From: Niveispirillum cyanobacteriorum
Lineage (GTDB): Bacteria; Pseudomonadota; Alphaproteobacteria; Azospirillales; Azospirillaceae
Length of the DNA: 64,000 bases
Assembly (NCBI RefSeq): GCF_002868735.1
Contig: NZ_CP025611.1
Coordinates: forward strand, 242,501-306,500
Reading direction: 5' to 3'
The notes under the pieces are model-generated. The model was not told the DNA's origin. It saw only the letters and a list, made by a program, of their open reading frames with translations, and did not search any database. The position numbers and the translations under genes are program-made. Positions 1 to 8,869 of the stretch are shown here, piece after piece; position 1 is the stretch's first letter; each line of letters opens with the position of its first letter.

Positions 1-49
1 TCCCAGGAGAAGGGGGCATCCACACCATCAGTTCATTGATCGGTGAAGG

Positions 50-59
50 TATCGTTATC
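50..59. promoter_or_regulatory. Candidate LacI operator, copy 1
   Basis: The 10-mer TATCGTTATC lies 118 bp upstream of the LacI gene that starts at 178. The same 10-mer recurs at 7556, 10269 and 10481 (the last in reverse), each time at a promoter of this sugar locus. The arms resemble GATA and TATC around a central CG, as expected for a LacI-family site. Here it would serve autoregulation; binding is inferred. Confidence 0.6.
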
Positions 60-177
60 GCCATTTGTTGTCGGGCTATCTTCCCATCCTTGCCGATCAA
101 GCCTATACGTCCTTGAGAACAGACAATTGTGCGGCGTCGACGGTGATATTGTCGGAAAGCCGCGACGGGGGGAAGCG

Positions 178-1248
178 GTGGCGAACAGCGACGATCACGA
201 CAATGCCGCAGGCGGCATGCGCCGCAAGAGTGCTGTCACCGTGCATGATGTGGCAAAGCTGGCTGGTGTGTCGCCCATGACCGTGTCACGGGTCGTCAAT
301 GGCACCAAGGTGCGCGAACCCCTGCGCAAGAAGGTGGATGCAGCCATCCGGCAATTGAACTACGTTCCCAATATCGCTGCACGGGTGGCACGGTCGGGTT
401 CCATGCGGATCGGTGTGCTGTTTAATAACCCGCGCTCCGGCAATCTGGGTGACTTTCTGATGGGGGCGTTTCAGCAGAGCGGGCGTGACGGTAGCCAACT
501 GGTGATTGAACCGGTGGCGGCACATCCCACACCCGTCGATGCGGTACGCAAACTCGTGTCTACCGGTGTCGACGGCGTGATCCTGCCGCCGCCTCTATGC
601 GACAGCCTGGAAGCATTGGATCTGCTTTGGCAGGCGGATATCGCCGCGCTGAGTTTCGCCACTGCTGACCCCCGTTCCCATTCCAGTGCCGTGCTGGTGG
701 ATGATTTTGAGGGCGCGCGCGCCATCGTCCGCCATTTGCTGACGCTGGGGCATCGTGACATCGCCTTTGTGCGGGGCAATCCCAGCCATTCCCCCGCGTT
801 GCGACGGGAGGAGGGGTTCCGCGCCGCAATGGCGCAGGCGGGACAAGTCATCCGTCCGGATTGGGTGGTTCAAGGCGATTTCAGCTATCGTTCCGGCCTG
901 GAGGTGGGGCGCCGCCTGCTGGCGGGTGGTGGCCCGCGCCCCACGGCCATCTTCTCCAGCAATGATGATATGGCGGCGGCCATCATGGCCATCGCCCTGG
1001 GGATGGGGCTGCGGGTGCCGGGCGATGTTTCCATCGCCGGCTTTGACGATACGCCCATCGCTTCGTTGATGTGGCCGCAATTGACGACGGTGCATCAACC
1101 CATTGCCGAAATGGCGTCTAAGGCCGTGGAGATCCTGACCGATTTCATCAAGGAACGGCGAACCGGCGCCGTGCCCGCCGTGCGTCACCATGTGGCCCCC
1201 TTTGCCCTGCGCGAACGGGAAAGCACCGGGCCGGCATCGCCCCGATGA
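178..1248 (+). CDS. LacI-family transcriptional regulator (paralogue 1)
   Basis: A LacI/GalR repressor of about 356 residues. The N-terminal helix-turn-helix includes VHDVAKLAGVSPMTVSRVVNG and is followed by the hinge helix and a periplasmic-binding-protein-like sugar-sensing domain ending in HQPIAEMA. The GTG at 178 is chosen because a purine-rich site (GGGGGGAAG) precedes it by a few bases. The ATG at 217 is the alternative; the ATG at 43 would add an unconserved leader. It is closely similar along its whole length to the LacI protein at 7773, with the same recognition helix, so both should bind the same operator. It converges on the GH43 gene (stop codons 6 bp apart) at the far end of the operon it probably controls. 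The family normally responds to a sugar inducer; which sugar cannot be read from the sequence. Confidence 0.9.
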   Translation: MANSDDHDNAAGGMRRKSAVTVHDVAKLAGVSPMTVSRVVNGTKVREPLRKKVDAAIRQLNYVPNIAARVARSGSMRIGVLFNNPRSGNLGDFLMGAFQQSGRDGSQLVIEPVAAHPTPVDAVRKLVSTGVDGVILPPPLCDSLEALDLLWQADIAALSFATADPRSHSSAVLVDDFEGARAIVRHLLTLGHRDIAFVRGNPSHSPALRREEGFRAAMAQAGQVIRPDWVVQGDFSYRSGLEVGRRLLAGGGPRPTAIFSSNDDMAAAIMAIALGMGLRVPGDVSIAGFDDTPIASLMWPQLTTVHQPIAEMASKAVEILTDFIKERRTGAVPAVRHHVAPFALRERESTGPASPR

Positions 1249-1254
1249 CAGGTT

Positions 1255-3030
1255 TCAGTCTGTCACGGTAAAGCTCGCAAACTCTGCATAGCCGACACGG
1301 GTGGCACTGAAGGCGGGTGTACCACCGGCAGCCTGCGCGAAAAGGCCGATCTGTGTGCCGACCCAGCGACCGGGCAGGGTCTGGAAGGGTTTGCCGATAG
1401 CGCTGAAGTTTACGCCGTCCAGGCTGTAGCTGAACTGTACCCGCGCATGGGTGGAGCGCAGCATCGACGGCCAGTAATGGGCAAAGCCGGGTGCCGGTTC
1501 GGCCACTGTTACCGGTTCAAACCGGGCACGGACATGCACGGGGCCGTCGACCCTGACCCCGGCTGCCAGCACCGTTTCAGAACTGGAGAGAACCTGTCCG
1601 TTGCGGCCGCCATGATCGGCGTTCAGGCGGGTTACCTGCACCAGTTTTACCCCGTCGGCGGTGTTTTCCAGGCCGATCCAGGCGTAATCATATCCCAGAA
1701 CCAGTAGCCCGGCCCGTTCGCCGATCTGTGTCGCCGCCAGGGTCAGGCTGGTGGTTGCTGTAAACCGCATGCCCGGCAGTTTCTGCGTCAGCAGATTGCC
1801 GGCTTCCCACAGGTTGGCCGACGATGAGGCGGATTTCAGGCGCAGTTTGCCCTTCACCGACCGGTCGATCCAGTCATCGGCGGGATTGGAGCTCCATTGC
1901 CAGCCCAGATGATAGCCATCGGCAAAATCATCGTTGGTTGGCAGGGCGGCGATGGGTTGGGCCGGCAGGTCGGGCTTTTTGTGGCGGGTGACGGGCTGTC
2001 CGTAATGCATTCCCTTCTGCCGTTCGCCGATGATGGGCCAGCCATCACTGCCCCATCGCATGGGCTGCAGCATGACGCGGCGGCCATAGCTGTCCGCATC
2101 CTGAAAATGGATGAACCAATCCTGGCCCGTGGGTGTGTCGACCCAGGCCCCCTGATGCGGGCCGTTCCATTGCGTGTCGCCCTGATCCATCACGGAGCGG
2201 CCTTCATAGGGGCCGGTGATGGCACGGGCGCGGAACACACCCTGCCAGCCGCCCTTCACACTGCCGGACGGAGCGAAAATGTAATACCAGCCTCTGCGCT
2301 TGTAGAGCTTCGGCCCCTCTGTCGTGAACCAGGGCTTGGGACCTTGTGATGTCATGACCGGGGGCAGCGTATTGCCGTCAACGATCACCACACCGTCATC
2401 CAGGGTGCGCTGCCCATCGGGGGACAGTCGTTTCAGGACAACGCGGTTTTTCTTCTCCACCCCCGCCCGTGAAGCGGCATAGGAATGAACAAGCCAGCCC
2501 TGTCCATCCTCATCCCAGAAGGGGGCGGGATCGATGGCACCTTTGCTGCTATCCACCAGCACCGGTGCCGTCCAGGGGCCCGCGGGGTTGGTGGCAGTCA
2601 CGACATAGATGCCGTAATCCGGATCTGGATAGTAAATCCAGAACTGGCCCGCGTGATGGCGGATGGCTGGTGCCCAGACACCGCCACCACGCCGGGGGAT
2701 GCTGTGATGGGCATCGGGCACCAGCCGGGGCAGCGCATGCCCGATCAGGGTCCAGTTCACCAGATCCTTGGAATGCAGCACAGGCAGGCCCGGCACGTTG
2801 GTGAAGCTGGATGCCGTCATGTAGTAGTCGTCACCGACACGCACGACATCGGGGTCGGAATAATCCCCGTTCAGTACGGGGTTGATATAGGTGCCATCAC
2901 CCTGATCCGGCACCCAGATGCCGGGGTTCATGCCGATGTCGGCGGTGACCAAGGATGCGTCTGCGACCGAAAACGATAGCGGTAACAACGCCAGAAATGC
3001 GCCTGTCACGATGCCATTGCGTACCGACAT
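1255..3030 (-). CDS. Glycoside hydrolase family 43 (arabinofuranosidase/xylosidase type)
   Basis: A 591-residue exported GH43 enzyme. A signal peptide (hydrophobic run at residues 6-25) is followed by the five-bladed beta-propeller. The three expected acidic residues are visible: Asp59 in YSDPDV (base), Asp167 in IDPAPFWDEDG (pKa modulator) and Glu238 in TTEGPKLY (acid). The last 200 residues form a concanavalin-like C-terminal module typical of bacterial beta-xylosidases. The ATG at 3030 is preceded by GGAGGAAAC; an upstream ATG lacks such a site. It is the last gene of the operon permease-GH88-GH97-GH43. Family members release arabinose, xylose or galactose from side chains of plant polysaccharides; the sugar is not decided here. 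Confidence 0.92.
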   Translation of the reverse strand: MSVRNGIVTGAFLALLPLSFSVADASLVTADIGMNPGIWVPDQGDGTYINPVLNGDYSDPDVVRVGDDYYMTASSFTNVPGLPVLHSKDLVNWTLIGHALPRLVPDAHHSIPRRGGGVWAPAIRHHAGQFWIYYPDPDYGIYVVTATNPAGPWTAPVLVDSSKGAIDPAPFWDEDGQGWLVHSYAASRAGVEKKNRVVLKRLSPDGQRTLDDGVVIVDGNTLPPVMTSQGPKPWFTTEGPKLYKRRGWYYIFAPSGSVKGGWQGVFRARAITGPYEGRSVMDQGDTQWNGPHQGAWVDTPTGQDWFIHFQDADSYGRRVMLQPMRWGSDGWPIIGERQKGMHYGQPVTRHKKPDLPAQPIAALPTNDDFADGYHLGWQWSSNPADDWIDRSVKGKLRLKSASSSANLWEAGNLLTQKLPGMRFTATTSLTLAATQIGERAGLLVLGYDYAWIGLENTADGVKLVQVTRLNADHGGRNGQVLSSSETVLAAGVRVDGPVHVRARFEPVTVAEPAPGFAHYWPSMLRSTHARVQFSYSLDGVNFSAIGKPFQTLPGRWVGTQIGLFAQAAGGTPAFSATRVGYAEFASFTVTD

Positions 3031-3104
3031 GTTTCCTCCAACTGCTGGCTTATTATTGTTCGGGTGGCCGCGACTATCCATTGGGGTACCAGTTGCCGCA
3101 AGCA

Positions 3105-5039
3105 TTACGCCCGTTCAAAGATCATGGCCTGACCACCATGGGGCGACAGGACCATTTCCAGCTTGCCCCCGGCCCTCACCTTTTCCGTGGTGATGGTGAC
3201 GGGGGTGCGGTTGACAGGGGCCGAGGGCGCGCCATCGGCAAAGCGCCGGACGGTCCAGTGGCCATCGCCCAGAAAGGACAGGTCGATGGCCAGGGTTATG
3301 CCCATCTCGCTGGTGATGGCGCCCAGGAACCAACGACCGTCCCGTGCCTTGCGCGCCACCACCACATGTTCACCGATCTTGCCAGACAGGGCCTTTGTAT
3401 CGCTCCAGACCGTGGGGCATTCATCAAAAAACGCCAGTTCCGGCCAATCGCGCCCGGCATACTTGCTGGGCTTGTCGTACCAGTACAGGAAGGTCTGCGG
3501 GTTATAGTAGATGGCGGCCATCGCCAATTGATGCGCGTTGGTCGTCTGGTTCTTGGGGTTGGCGTAACAGATCGTATAGTCAATCGGGCCTGACAGGGCG
3601 CGGGTGAACGGCAGGGTGCAGTTATTGCGTGAGGTCGGGAATTGTTCATTCCCCCGCACACCTTCCAGCGCCACATAATTGGGCAGGGTCCGTTCCAACC
3701 CGGCGGGGCGCAGATTATCGTGCAGATTGACCAGCAGCTTATGCTCGCCGCAGACCTTCACCAGATTATGGATGAAGTCCACATCCGATTGCCGCCCTTC
3801 CCAGATGAAGCCGAACTTGATGCCGGCCACGCCCCAGGATTGGTAGGTCTTCACGATGGCGTCCAACTGCCGCATCGCCGGCACCCGGTCCACGTAAAGG
3901 ATCATGCCCAGCCCCTTGGACCGGGCGTAATCAATAACGCGGCGGATATCAATGGCCGGGATGGCATAGGTGGCGTCGCTGGGGTCGGTGCCGTCGCCGT
4001 ACCAATGCGCATCCCATTCCACGAAATCCAGCTTGCGTGCCGCCGCGAAATCCACGGTGTCCAGTCCCGCCTGGGTCGTATATTCACGGATGCGCACAGC
4101 CCGCCCTGGCTTGATCCAACTGACATCGCCCAGGATGTTGGGCGTGGCCAGTGTGGGGATCAGGTCCTGGGTTTCGATCAGGCTTTTTTCATCCGGCCCC
4201 GCCATGACGACACGCCAGGGCGTGTCGAACGGCACAGGCACGGTAAAGCTATCTTCCGGCGGCGTGGTGCCCGGCCCGGAATAGCCGGTGGCGCGACCGG
4301 GAAACCGCATCAGATGCGTGACCAGTCCGGACGGCCCGCTGCGCAACATGACGCGCGGATAATGGATACGGTCGCTTTCGCTGATCAGCAGGGTGGTGCC
4401 ATCGGAGAGTTGCGCCGTGATCGGCGTATCGGCCAGGACCTCCTGATCACAGCTTTCGGTCAGGTCGGGATGCGGGACGGGCGCGACATTGGTCTGCACT
4501 GTGCGCTGATATTCGCCTTCATCCCTGCTGACATACAACACCGCCTCTGCGGGAAGGCGGAATTCGGTCGCCTCTCCCGTGAGGGTCAGCGTCGGTGTGG
4601 GGGCCGATAGCAGGCGGAAACGGATGGCCACACCGGCATCATAGGCCCGCGCCACCAGGGCGAAGCTGATCTTGCGAGCGGCGTCCGTGAAGGTCACGGT
4701 CAGTTCGCCACAATTCTCCGTACTGCTGGTGCGGATGCCATAGGGCGGGGTCCAGGTGCCGGTGATGGTCCGGCGGCTGACGCCCGTGGCACTGGCACCG
4801 GGACCCAGCAGGCTACCATCGGCCAGTTTCAGGGCCAGTGGCGACGGTGCGATCACCTCCCGCCCGCGATAGATCACCGACCAACGCGGGCCGGTCGCAT
4901 CCACGCGCAAGACCAGCTTACCATCGGGCGAGGTGACGTTATGGGAAATGGTATTGCTCTGCGCCAGAACCTGGGTTCCGGTGGCCAAGGGCAGTGCAGC
5001 CGCACCGACCAGAAGACCGCGACGCGATGGACTGATCAC
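3105..5039 (-). CDS. Glycoside hydrolase family 97 (alpha-glycosidase, SusB type)
   Basis: A 644-residue GH97 protein with an N-terminal beta-super-sandwich, a TIM barrel around residues 280-530 and a C-terminal beta domain. The start is a GTG overlapping the TGA of the GH88 gene by 4 bp, with GGAGGG seven bases upstream, so translation is probably coupled. The N-terminus has a twin-arginine pattern (SRRGLLVG) before a hydrophobic stretch ending LAQ, suggesting Tat export. The barrel segment GIKFGFIWEGRQ has Gly where retaining GH97 alpha-galactosidases carry the nucleophile Asp, while the ALEGVRGNE segment with its glutamates is present. This points to the inverting, SusB-like mechanism. The family acts on alpha-glucosides or alpha-galactosides; the substrate here is probably an oligosaccharide imported by the neighbouring TBDR. 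Confidence 0.9.
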   Translation of the reverse strand: MISPSRRGLLVGAAALPLATGTQVLAQSNTISHNVTSPDGKLVLRVDATGPRWSVIYRGREVIAPSPLALKLADGSLLGPGASATGVSRRTITGTWTPPYGIRTSSTENCGELTVTFTDAARKISFALVARAYDAGVAIRFRLLSAPTPTLTLTGEATEFRLPAEAVLYVSRDEGEYQRTVQTNVAPVPHPDLTESCDQEVLADTPITAQLSDGTTLLISESDRIHYPRVMLRSGPSGLVTHLMRFPGRATGYSGPGTTPPEDSFTVPVPFDTPWRVVMAGPDEKSLIETQDLIPTLATPNILGDVSWIKPGRAVRIREYTTQAGLDTVDFAAARKLDFVEWDAHWYGDGTDPSDATYAIPAIDIRRVIDYARSKGLGMILYVDRVPAMRQLDAIVKTYQSWGVAGIKFGFIWEGRQSDVDFIHNLVKVCGEHKLLVNLHDNLRPAGLERTLPNYVALEGVRGNEQFPTSRNNCTLPFTRALSGPIDYTICYANPKNQTTNAHQLAMAAIYYNPQTFLYWYDKPSKYAGRDWPELAFFDECPTVWSDTKALSGKIGEHVVVARKARDGRWFLGAITSEMGITLAIDLSFLGDGHWTVRRFADGAPSAPVNRTPVTITTEKVRAGGKLEMVLSPHGGQAMIFERA

Positions 5040-6220
5040 CAATAAGCCCTCCAGACATGGCGCAGGCGAACCAGCGCTTCGAGATAGAAATAATCACCCC
5101 AGATGCAGCATTCGTTCACGCCGATGCGTTTGGGCATGTGATAGACCCCGTGGGCAAGTACGCCGTTCGATCCCGCGATGGGGGTCAGGTGGTCGGCATC
5201 CAGCCGCTGCGCCATGCCCCAGGCGGCGCGGGTGTAAAGATCACGGTCGGGATTGCTGACCGGCAGGTGCCGGACCAGTTCCAGAAGACCGCAGGCGGCA
5301 ATGGCGGCGGCGGACGTATCAGCCGGCGCGTCGCCATCGGTGAAGATCAGGTCCCAGCGGCAGACGAGATCCGCAGGCAACCGGTTCAAAAAGTAATTGG
5401 CCAGTGCCGCAGACAGATCGACCAGGCTTTCACGTCCCGAATGGGCATAACCCAGCGCGAAACCGTAAATGCCCCACGCCTGACCCCGCGCCCAGCAACT
5501 ATCGTCAGCATGACCCTGATGGGTGGTACCGCGCAGGGGCGCGCCGGTACGCGTATCCATATGAAATGTATGGAAGGTGGAGGCATCCGGGCGCACCAGA
5601 TGCGCCGCCGCCTGTGTCAGGTGACGTTCGGCGGCCGCATGATATTTTGCATCCCCGGTTTCCGCCGTCGCCCAATAGAGCAAGGGCAGGTTCAGATTAC
5701 AGTCGATGATCATCCGCCCGGCCTCTGCCGGGTCGTTCAGATCACCCCAGGCCTGGATCACGCCAGACACGGGATCAAACCGTTCCAGCAACAGATCAGC
5801 CGCCAACAGCCCGGCCCGGCGCGCATCGACATTGCCGGTCAGGCGGTAAGCAGCGCAGGCTGAAGGTGTGTAAAGGAATCCCAGATCATGATGGGCCACA
5901 ACGATGCGCCGTTCGGCCCGGTCCAGGAAGGACCGCACCTGCGTTTCCGCCGCGTGCCGATAGGCAGCCTTGCCCGACACCTGATAGGCTAGCCATAGCA
6001 TCCCGGTCCAGAAACCGTTGGTCCATTCGATATTGTCGATGGCGGGATAGATCAGGTTCTCGCTGGATGGTGCGGGAAACCGGTCGATGAATGCGGGCAG
6101 GGCGCGGTCGATGCGGGCCAGGACACGGGCGATGGCCGCGTCCAGTTCGCCTGCTGTCGGCAGGGGGGTGGCGGCCAGCCGCGACGGGTCGCGGATGGGT
6201 TCGTGATGGATAGATGTCAT
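5036..6220 (-). CDS. Glycoside hydrolase family 88, unsaturated glucuronyl hydrolase
   Basis: A 394-residue (alpha/alpha)6-barrel protein with no signal peptide, hence cytoplasmic. It shows the GH88 signatures EWTNGFWTGMLWLAY, HHDLGFLY (Asp112), MIIDCNLNLPLLYWA (Asp173) and HADDSCWARGQAWGIYG. The two aspartates correspond to those that hydrate the C4-C5 double bond of unsaturated uronic acids left by polysaccharide lyases. Its presence implies that imported fragments carry an unsaturated uronate, as in lyase products of glucuronate-containing glycans. The start at 6220 is 10 bp after the permease stop. GH105 is related but lacks this motif set. Confidence 0.9.
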   Translation of the reverse strand: MTSIHHEPIRDPSRLAATPLPTAGELDAAIARVLARIDRALPAFIDRFPAPSSENLIYPAIDNIEWTNGFWTGMLWLAYQVSGKAAYRHAAETQVRSFLDRAERRIVVAHHDLGFLYTPSACAAYRLTGNVDARRAGLLAADLLLERFDPVSGVIQAWGDLNDPAEAGRMIIDCNLNLPLLYWATAETGDAKYHAAAERHLTQAAAHLVRPDASTFHTFHMDTRTGAPLRGTTHQGHADDSCWARGQAWGIYGFALGYAHSGRESLVDLSAALANYFLNRLPADLVCRWDLIFTDGDAPADTSAAAIAACGLLELVRHLPVSNPDRDLYTRAAWGMAQRLDADHLTPIAGSNGVLAHGVYHMPKRIGVNECCIWGDYFYLEALVRLRHVWRAYW

Positions 6221-6230
6221 CGTCACTCGC

Positions 6231-7514
6231 TCAGTTGGCGGCGGCGGGGCGGGTTTCTGGAACGGGGGCAATGTCCGGTTCATCCAGCGGGCGGCCCCGC
6301 GCATCGGTGCGCGGCGTCGTGGACAGCGCAAAGATGGAGGCAACCCAGAAGGCCAAGGCCCCGGCAGCGATCAGAAGATAGGTGGTCTTGAACCCGAAAT
6401 GGTCATAGCCTGCCCCGACAACGGGCGACAGGATGGCCAGACCCAGTGAATGTCCGAAACTGACGCCCACCAGATAGATGGTCGAGGCAAAGCGGCTGTC
6501 AAAATGATAGGCGATGTAGCGGAAGATGGAGACGGCCAGGATCGGCAGCTCAATCGAATGCAACATCTTCATGGAGGAAATGCCCAGCGGCGTTGTCACC
6601 ACCGCCGACCCGGCAATGCGCACGATCATGATGCCAGCGGCGATCAGCAAGCCATTCTTGGCCCCCGTCCGCATCACGATCCAGGGTGCGATCAACAGCA
6701 TCCCCGCCTCAACAAAGATCTGGGCAGAGTTCAGGTACCCGAACATCACATTGCCCTCGGCGGGCGTCGGGAACATGGAGGCGAAATAGACGGGGAACTG
6801 CTGATCATAGACCAGATACAGGTTGGTCACGCCCAGGATCAGCACCATAAATCCCCAGAATTTACGGTCTGACAGAATGGTCAGCGATTCACGCGGCGTC
6901 AAAGCCTGCGCCTTGGCCTGTTCCTGCGGATCGGGTTCGATGCGGGCAGCCAGGATGACGGGGATCAGCAGCAGTCCCGCCGCCGATGCCATCCAGAAAT
7001 TGATGCTGGGATCAATGTTGTAAAACCGGCCCGTGAAGACGGCGGCGCTGGCATAGCCGAGCGATCCCCACAGCCGCGCCCGGCTATACTCAAAACCATA
7101 GCGGCGGCCGACCCGGTCCACAAAACTTTCCAGTGCGAAGGAGCCGGCCACGAAAGTCAGGCCTAGATACAGCCCGCCGACCGCAGCACCCGCCACGACA
7201 TTGGTCTGCAGCAAGGGCGCATAGACGAAAGGGAAAAACAGACCCGACAGGGCCACCATGCCGGCGATGAACAGCGGTACGCGTGGCTTCAGCCCGATGC
7301 GGTCCGATATATAGCCATAAAGCGGCTGACACAGCATCGCGGCGATGAAATTGGCCGAAAAGACGGTCCCCGCCTCCGCCCCCGTCAGGCCCATCGGCCC
7401 CTTCAGCCAGATGGCCAGAAAGGACATGGATGCCGCCTGTGCGAAGAAAAACAGGAACATGAACGCACTGAGCAGCGCGTAGTTCCGTCTGGCTCCAGGA
7501 GCGCCAGTGGGCAT
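6231..7514 (-). CDS. MFS oligosaccharide:H+ symporter (LacY/RafB family)
   Basis: A 427-residue twelve-helix transporter. It follows the oligosaccharide:proton symporter (LacY) pattern throughout: a helix-2 region QPLYGYISDRIGLK, YSRARLWGSLGYA in helix 5, VYDQQFPVYFASMF in helix 7, and a helix 9-10 segment FRYIAYHFDSRFASTIYLVG containing the R and H positions used by LacY for proton coupling. It is the first gene of the leftward operon, with GGGAGG upstream of its ATG and the operator at 7556-7565 in its promoter region. The predicted role is inner-membrane uptake of the di- or oligosaccharide then cut by the GH88 enzyme. Confidence 0.9.
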   Translation of the reverse strand: MPTGAPGARRNYALLSAFMFLFFFAQAASMSFLAIWLKGPMGLTGAEAGTVFSANFIAAMLCQPLYGYISDRIGLKPRVPLFIAGMVALSGLFFPFVYAPLLQTNVVAGAAVGGLYLGLTFVAGSFALESFVDRVGRRYGFEYSRARLWGSLGYASAAVFTGRFYNIDPSINFWMASAAGLLLIPVILAARIEPDPQEQAKAQALTPRESLTILSDRKFWGFMVLILGVTNLYLVYDQQFPVYFASMFPTPAEGNVMFGYLNSAQIFVEAGMLLIAPWIVMRTGAKNGLLIAAGIMIVRIAGSAVVTTPLGISSMKMLHSIELPILAVSIFRYIAYHFDSRFASTIYLVGVSFGHSLGLAILSPVVGAGYDHFGFKTTYLLIAAGALAFWVASIFALSTTPRTDARGRPLDEPDIAPVPETRPAAAN

Positions 7515-7555
7515 CTTAATCCTCCCCGGATTTTTTGATGTGCCTTATTGAAGGA

Positions 7556-7565
7556 TATCGTTATC
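7556..7565. promoter_or_regulatory. Candidate LacI operator, copy 2 (divergent promoter)
   Basis: TATCGTTATC lies between the leftward permease operon (start 7514) and the rightward LacI gene (start 7773). In this copy the flanks extend it to GGATATCGTTATCC, with perfect GGATA/TATCC arms around TCGT. That makes it the strongest site of the set, and it could control both transcripts. Confidence 0.65.
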
Positions 7566-7772
7566 CGATATGCGGCGTGGGCTCAAGGGATAATCATTGC
7601 CATACTTTCAGGCGCCTCTCGAGAAACGTCGATTCTGTCTGGTGTCACGCAAGTTCATATTGACTGTTATCGTAATCAGGTGCATGACGCAGCTAATGGA
7701 ATATCCGCCGACAGGTGCGGCCCGCCATTCCGACTTGCCGGGAATGGCTTCAAAAAGATCGTGAGGGGAAGG

Positions 7773-8858
7773 GTGACGACCACAGAAAAGGGCGCTCCCC
7801 CGGCTGTGACAGACGCGCAGGGGCGCCGGAAGGCCGCGGTGACAGTGCATGATGTTGCGCGGCGGGCCGGTGTTTCGCCCATGACCGTGTCGCGTGTCGT
7901 GAATGGTACGAAGGTGAGCGACGCCCTGCGCCAGAAGGTGGAAGCGGCGATCCGCGATCTGCATTACACGCCGAACGTGGCGGCGCGCATGGCTCGGGCG
8001 GGCAGCCTGCGTATCGGCGTGCTGTTCAATAATCCCCGCTCGTCCAATCTGGGTGAGTTCCTGATGGGGGCGTTTCAGCAGGGGGGACGTGACGGATGCC
8101 AGCTGGTTGTGGAGCCGGTGGCCGCCCATCCCGACGCCATGGATGCCGTGCGTAAGCTGGTGGCAGCCGGTGTCGATGGCATGATCCTGCCACCACCGCT
8201 TTGCGACAGTCTGGAGGCGCTGGATTTGCTGTGGCAGGCGGATATTCCCGCACTCAGCTTTGCGACTGCCGATCCTCGGTCGCATTCCTCTGCCGTGCTG
8301 ATCGATGATTTTGAAGGTGCGCGGGCCATGACCCGGCATCTCTTGACGCTGGGGCATCGCGACATTGCCTTTGTCAGGGGTGATCCCCGCCATTCTCCCG
8401 CCCTGCGGCGCGAGGAGGGCTTCCGTGCCGCCATGGCCCAGGCAGGGCAGCCGGTACGGGCGGATCGTGTGGTGGCAGGTGATTTCAGCTATCGTTCGGG
8501 ATTGGATGCCGGGCGCCGCCTGCTGGTTGATGCCGGTCCCCGGCCCACCGCCGTGTTTGCCAGCAACGATGACATGGCGGCGGCGGTCGCGGCGATTGCG
8601 TTCGGGCTGGGTTTGCGGGTGCCAACGGACTTGTCCATCGCTGGGTTTGATGACACGCCCATCGCATCCCTTCTCTGGCCGCAACTGACAACGGTTCATC
8701 AACCGATTGCGGAGATGGCCGGTATGGCCATGGAAACGTTGAATGAATTCATCCGCGAAGGGCGGAGTGGGGGCGCGCCCGCCGTCCGCCATCACGTCGT
8801 TCCCTTCGCCCTGCGGGAGCGGGAATCGACGGGACCGGTGCCAGCGTCCATTGCATGA
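7773..8858 (+). CDS. LacI-family transcriptional regulator (paralogue 2)
   Basis: A LacI/GalR repressor of about 361 residues, closely similar to the protein at 178-1248. The helix-turn-helix (HDVARRAGVSPMTVSRVVNG) and the sensor-domain blocks GVLFNNPRS, LPPPLCDSLEALDLLWQAD and GFDDTPIASL are shared. The GTG at 7773 is taken as start because GAGGGGAAGG lies just upstream and the paralogue uses a GTG in the same context; the reading frame stays open further upstream without conserved sequence. The gene ends 11 bp before the GH28-like start, so the two are probably co-transcribed. Confidence 0.9.
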   Translation: MTTTEKGAPPAVTDAQGRRKAAVTVHDVARRAGVSPMTVSRVVNGTKVSDALRQKVEAAIRDLHYTPNVAARMARAGSLRIGVLFNNPRSSNLGEFLMGAFQQGGRDGCQLVVEPVAAHPDAMDAVRKLVAAGVDGMILPPPLCDSLEALDLLWQADIPALSFATADPRSHSSAVLIDDFEGARAMTRHLLTLGHRDIAFVRGDPRHSPALRREEGFRAAMAQAGQPVRADRVVAGDFSYRSGLDAGRRLLVDAGPRPTAVFASNDDMAAAVAAIAFGLGLRVPTDLSIAGFDDTPIASLLWPQLTTVHQPIAEMAGMAMETLNEFIREGRSGGAPAVRHHVVPFALRERESTGPVPASIA

Positions 8859-8869
8859 CAGGAGACGTC

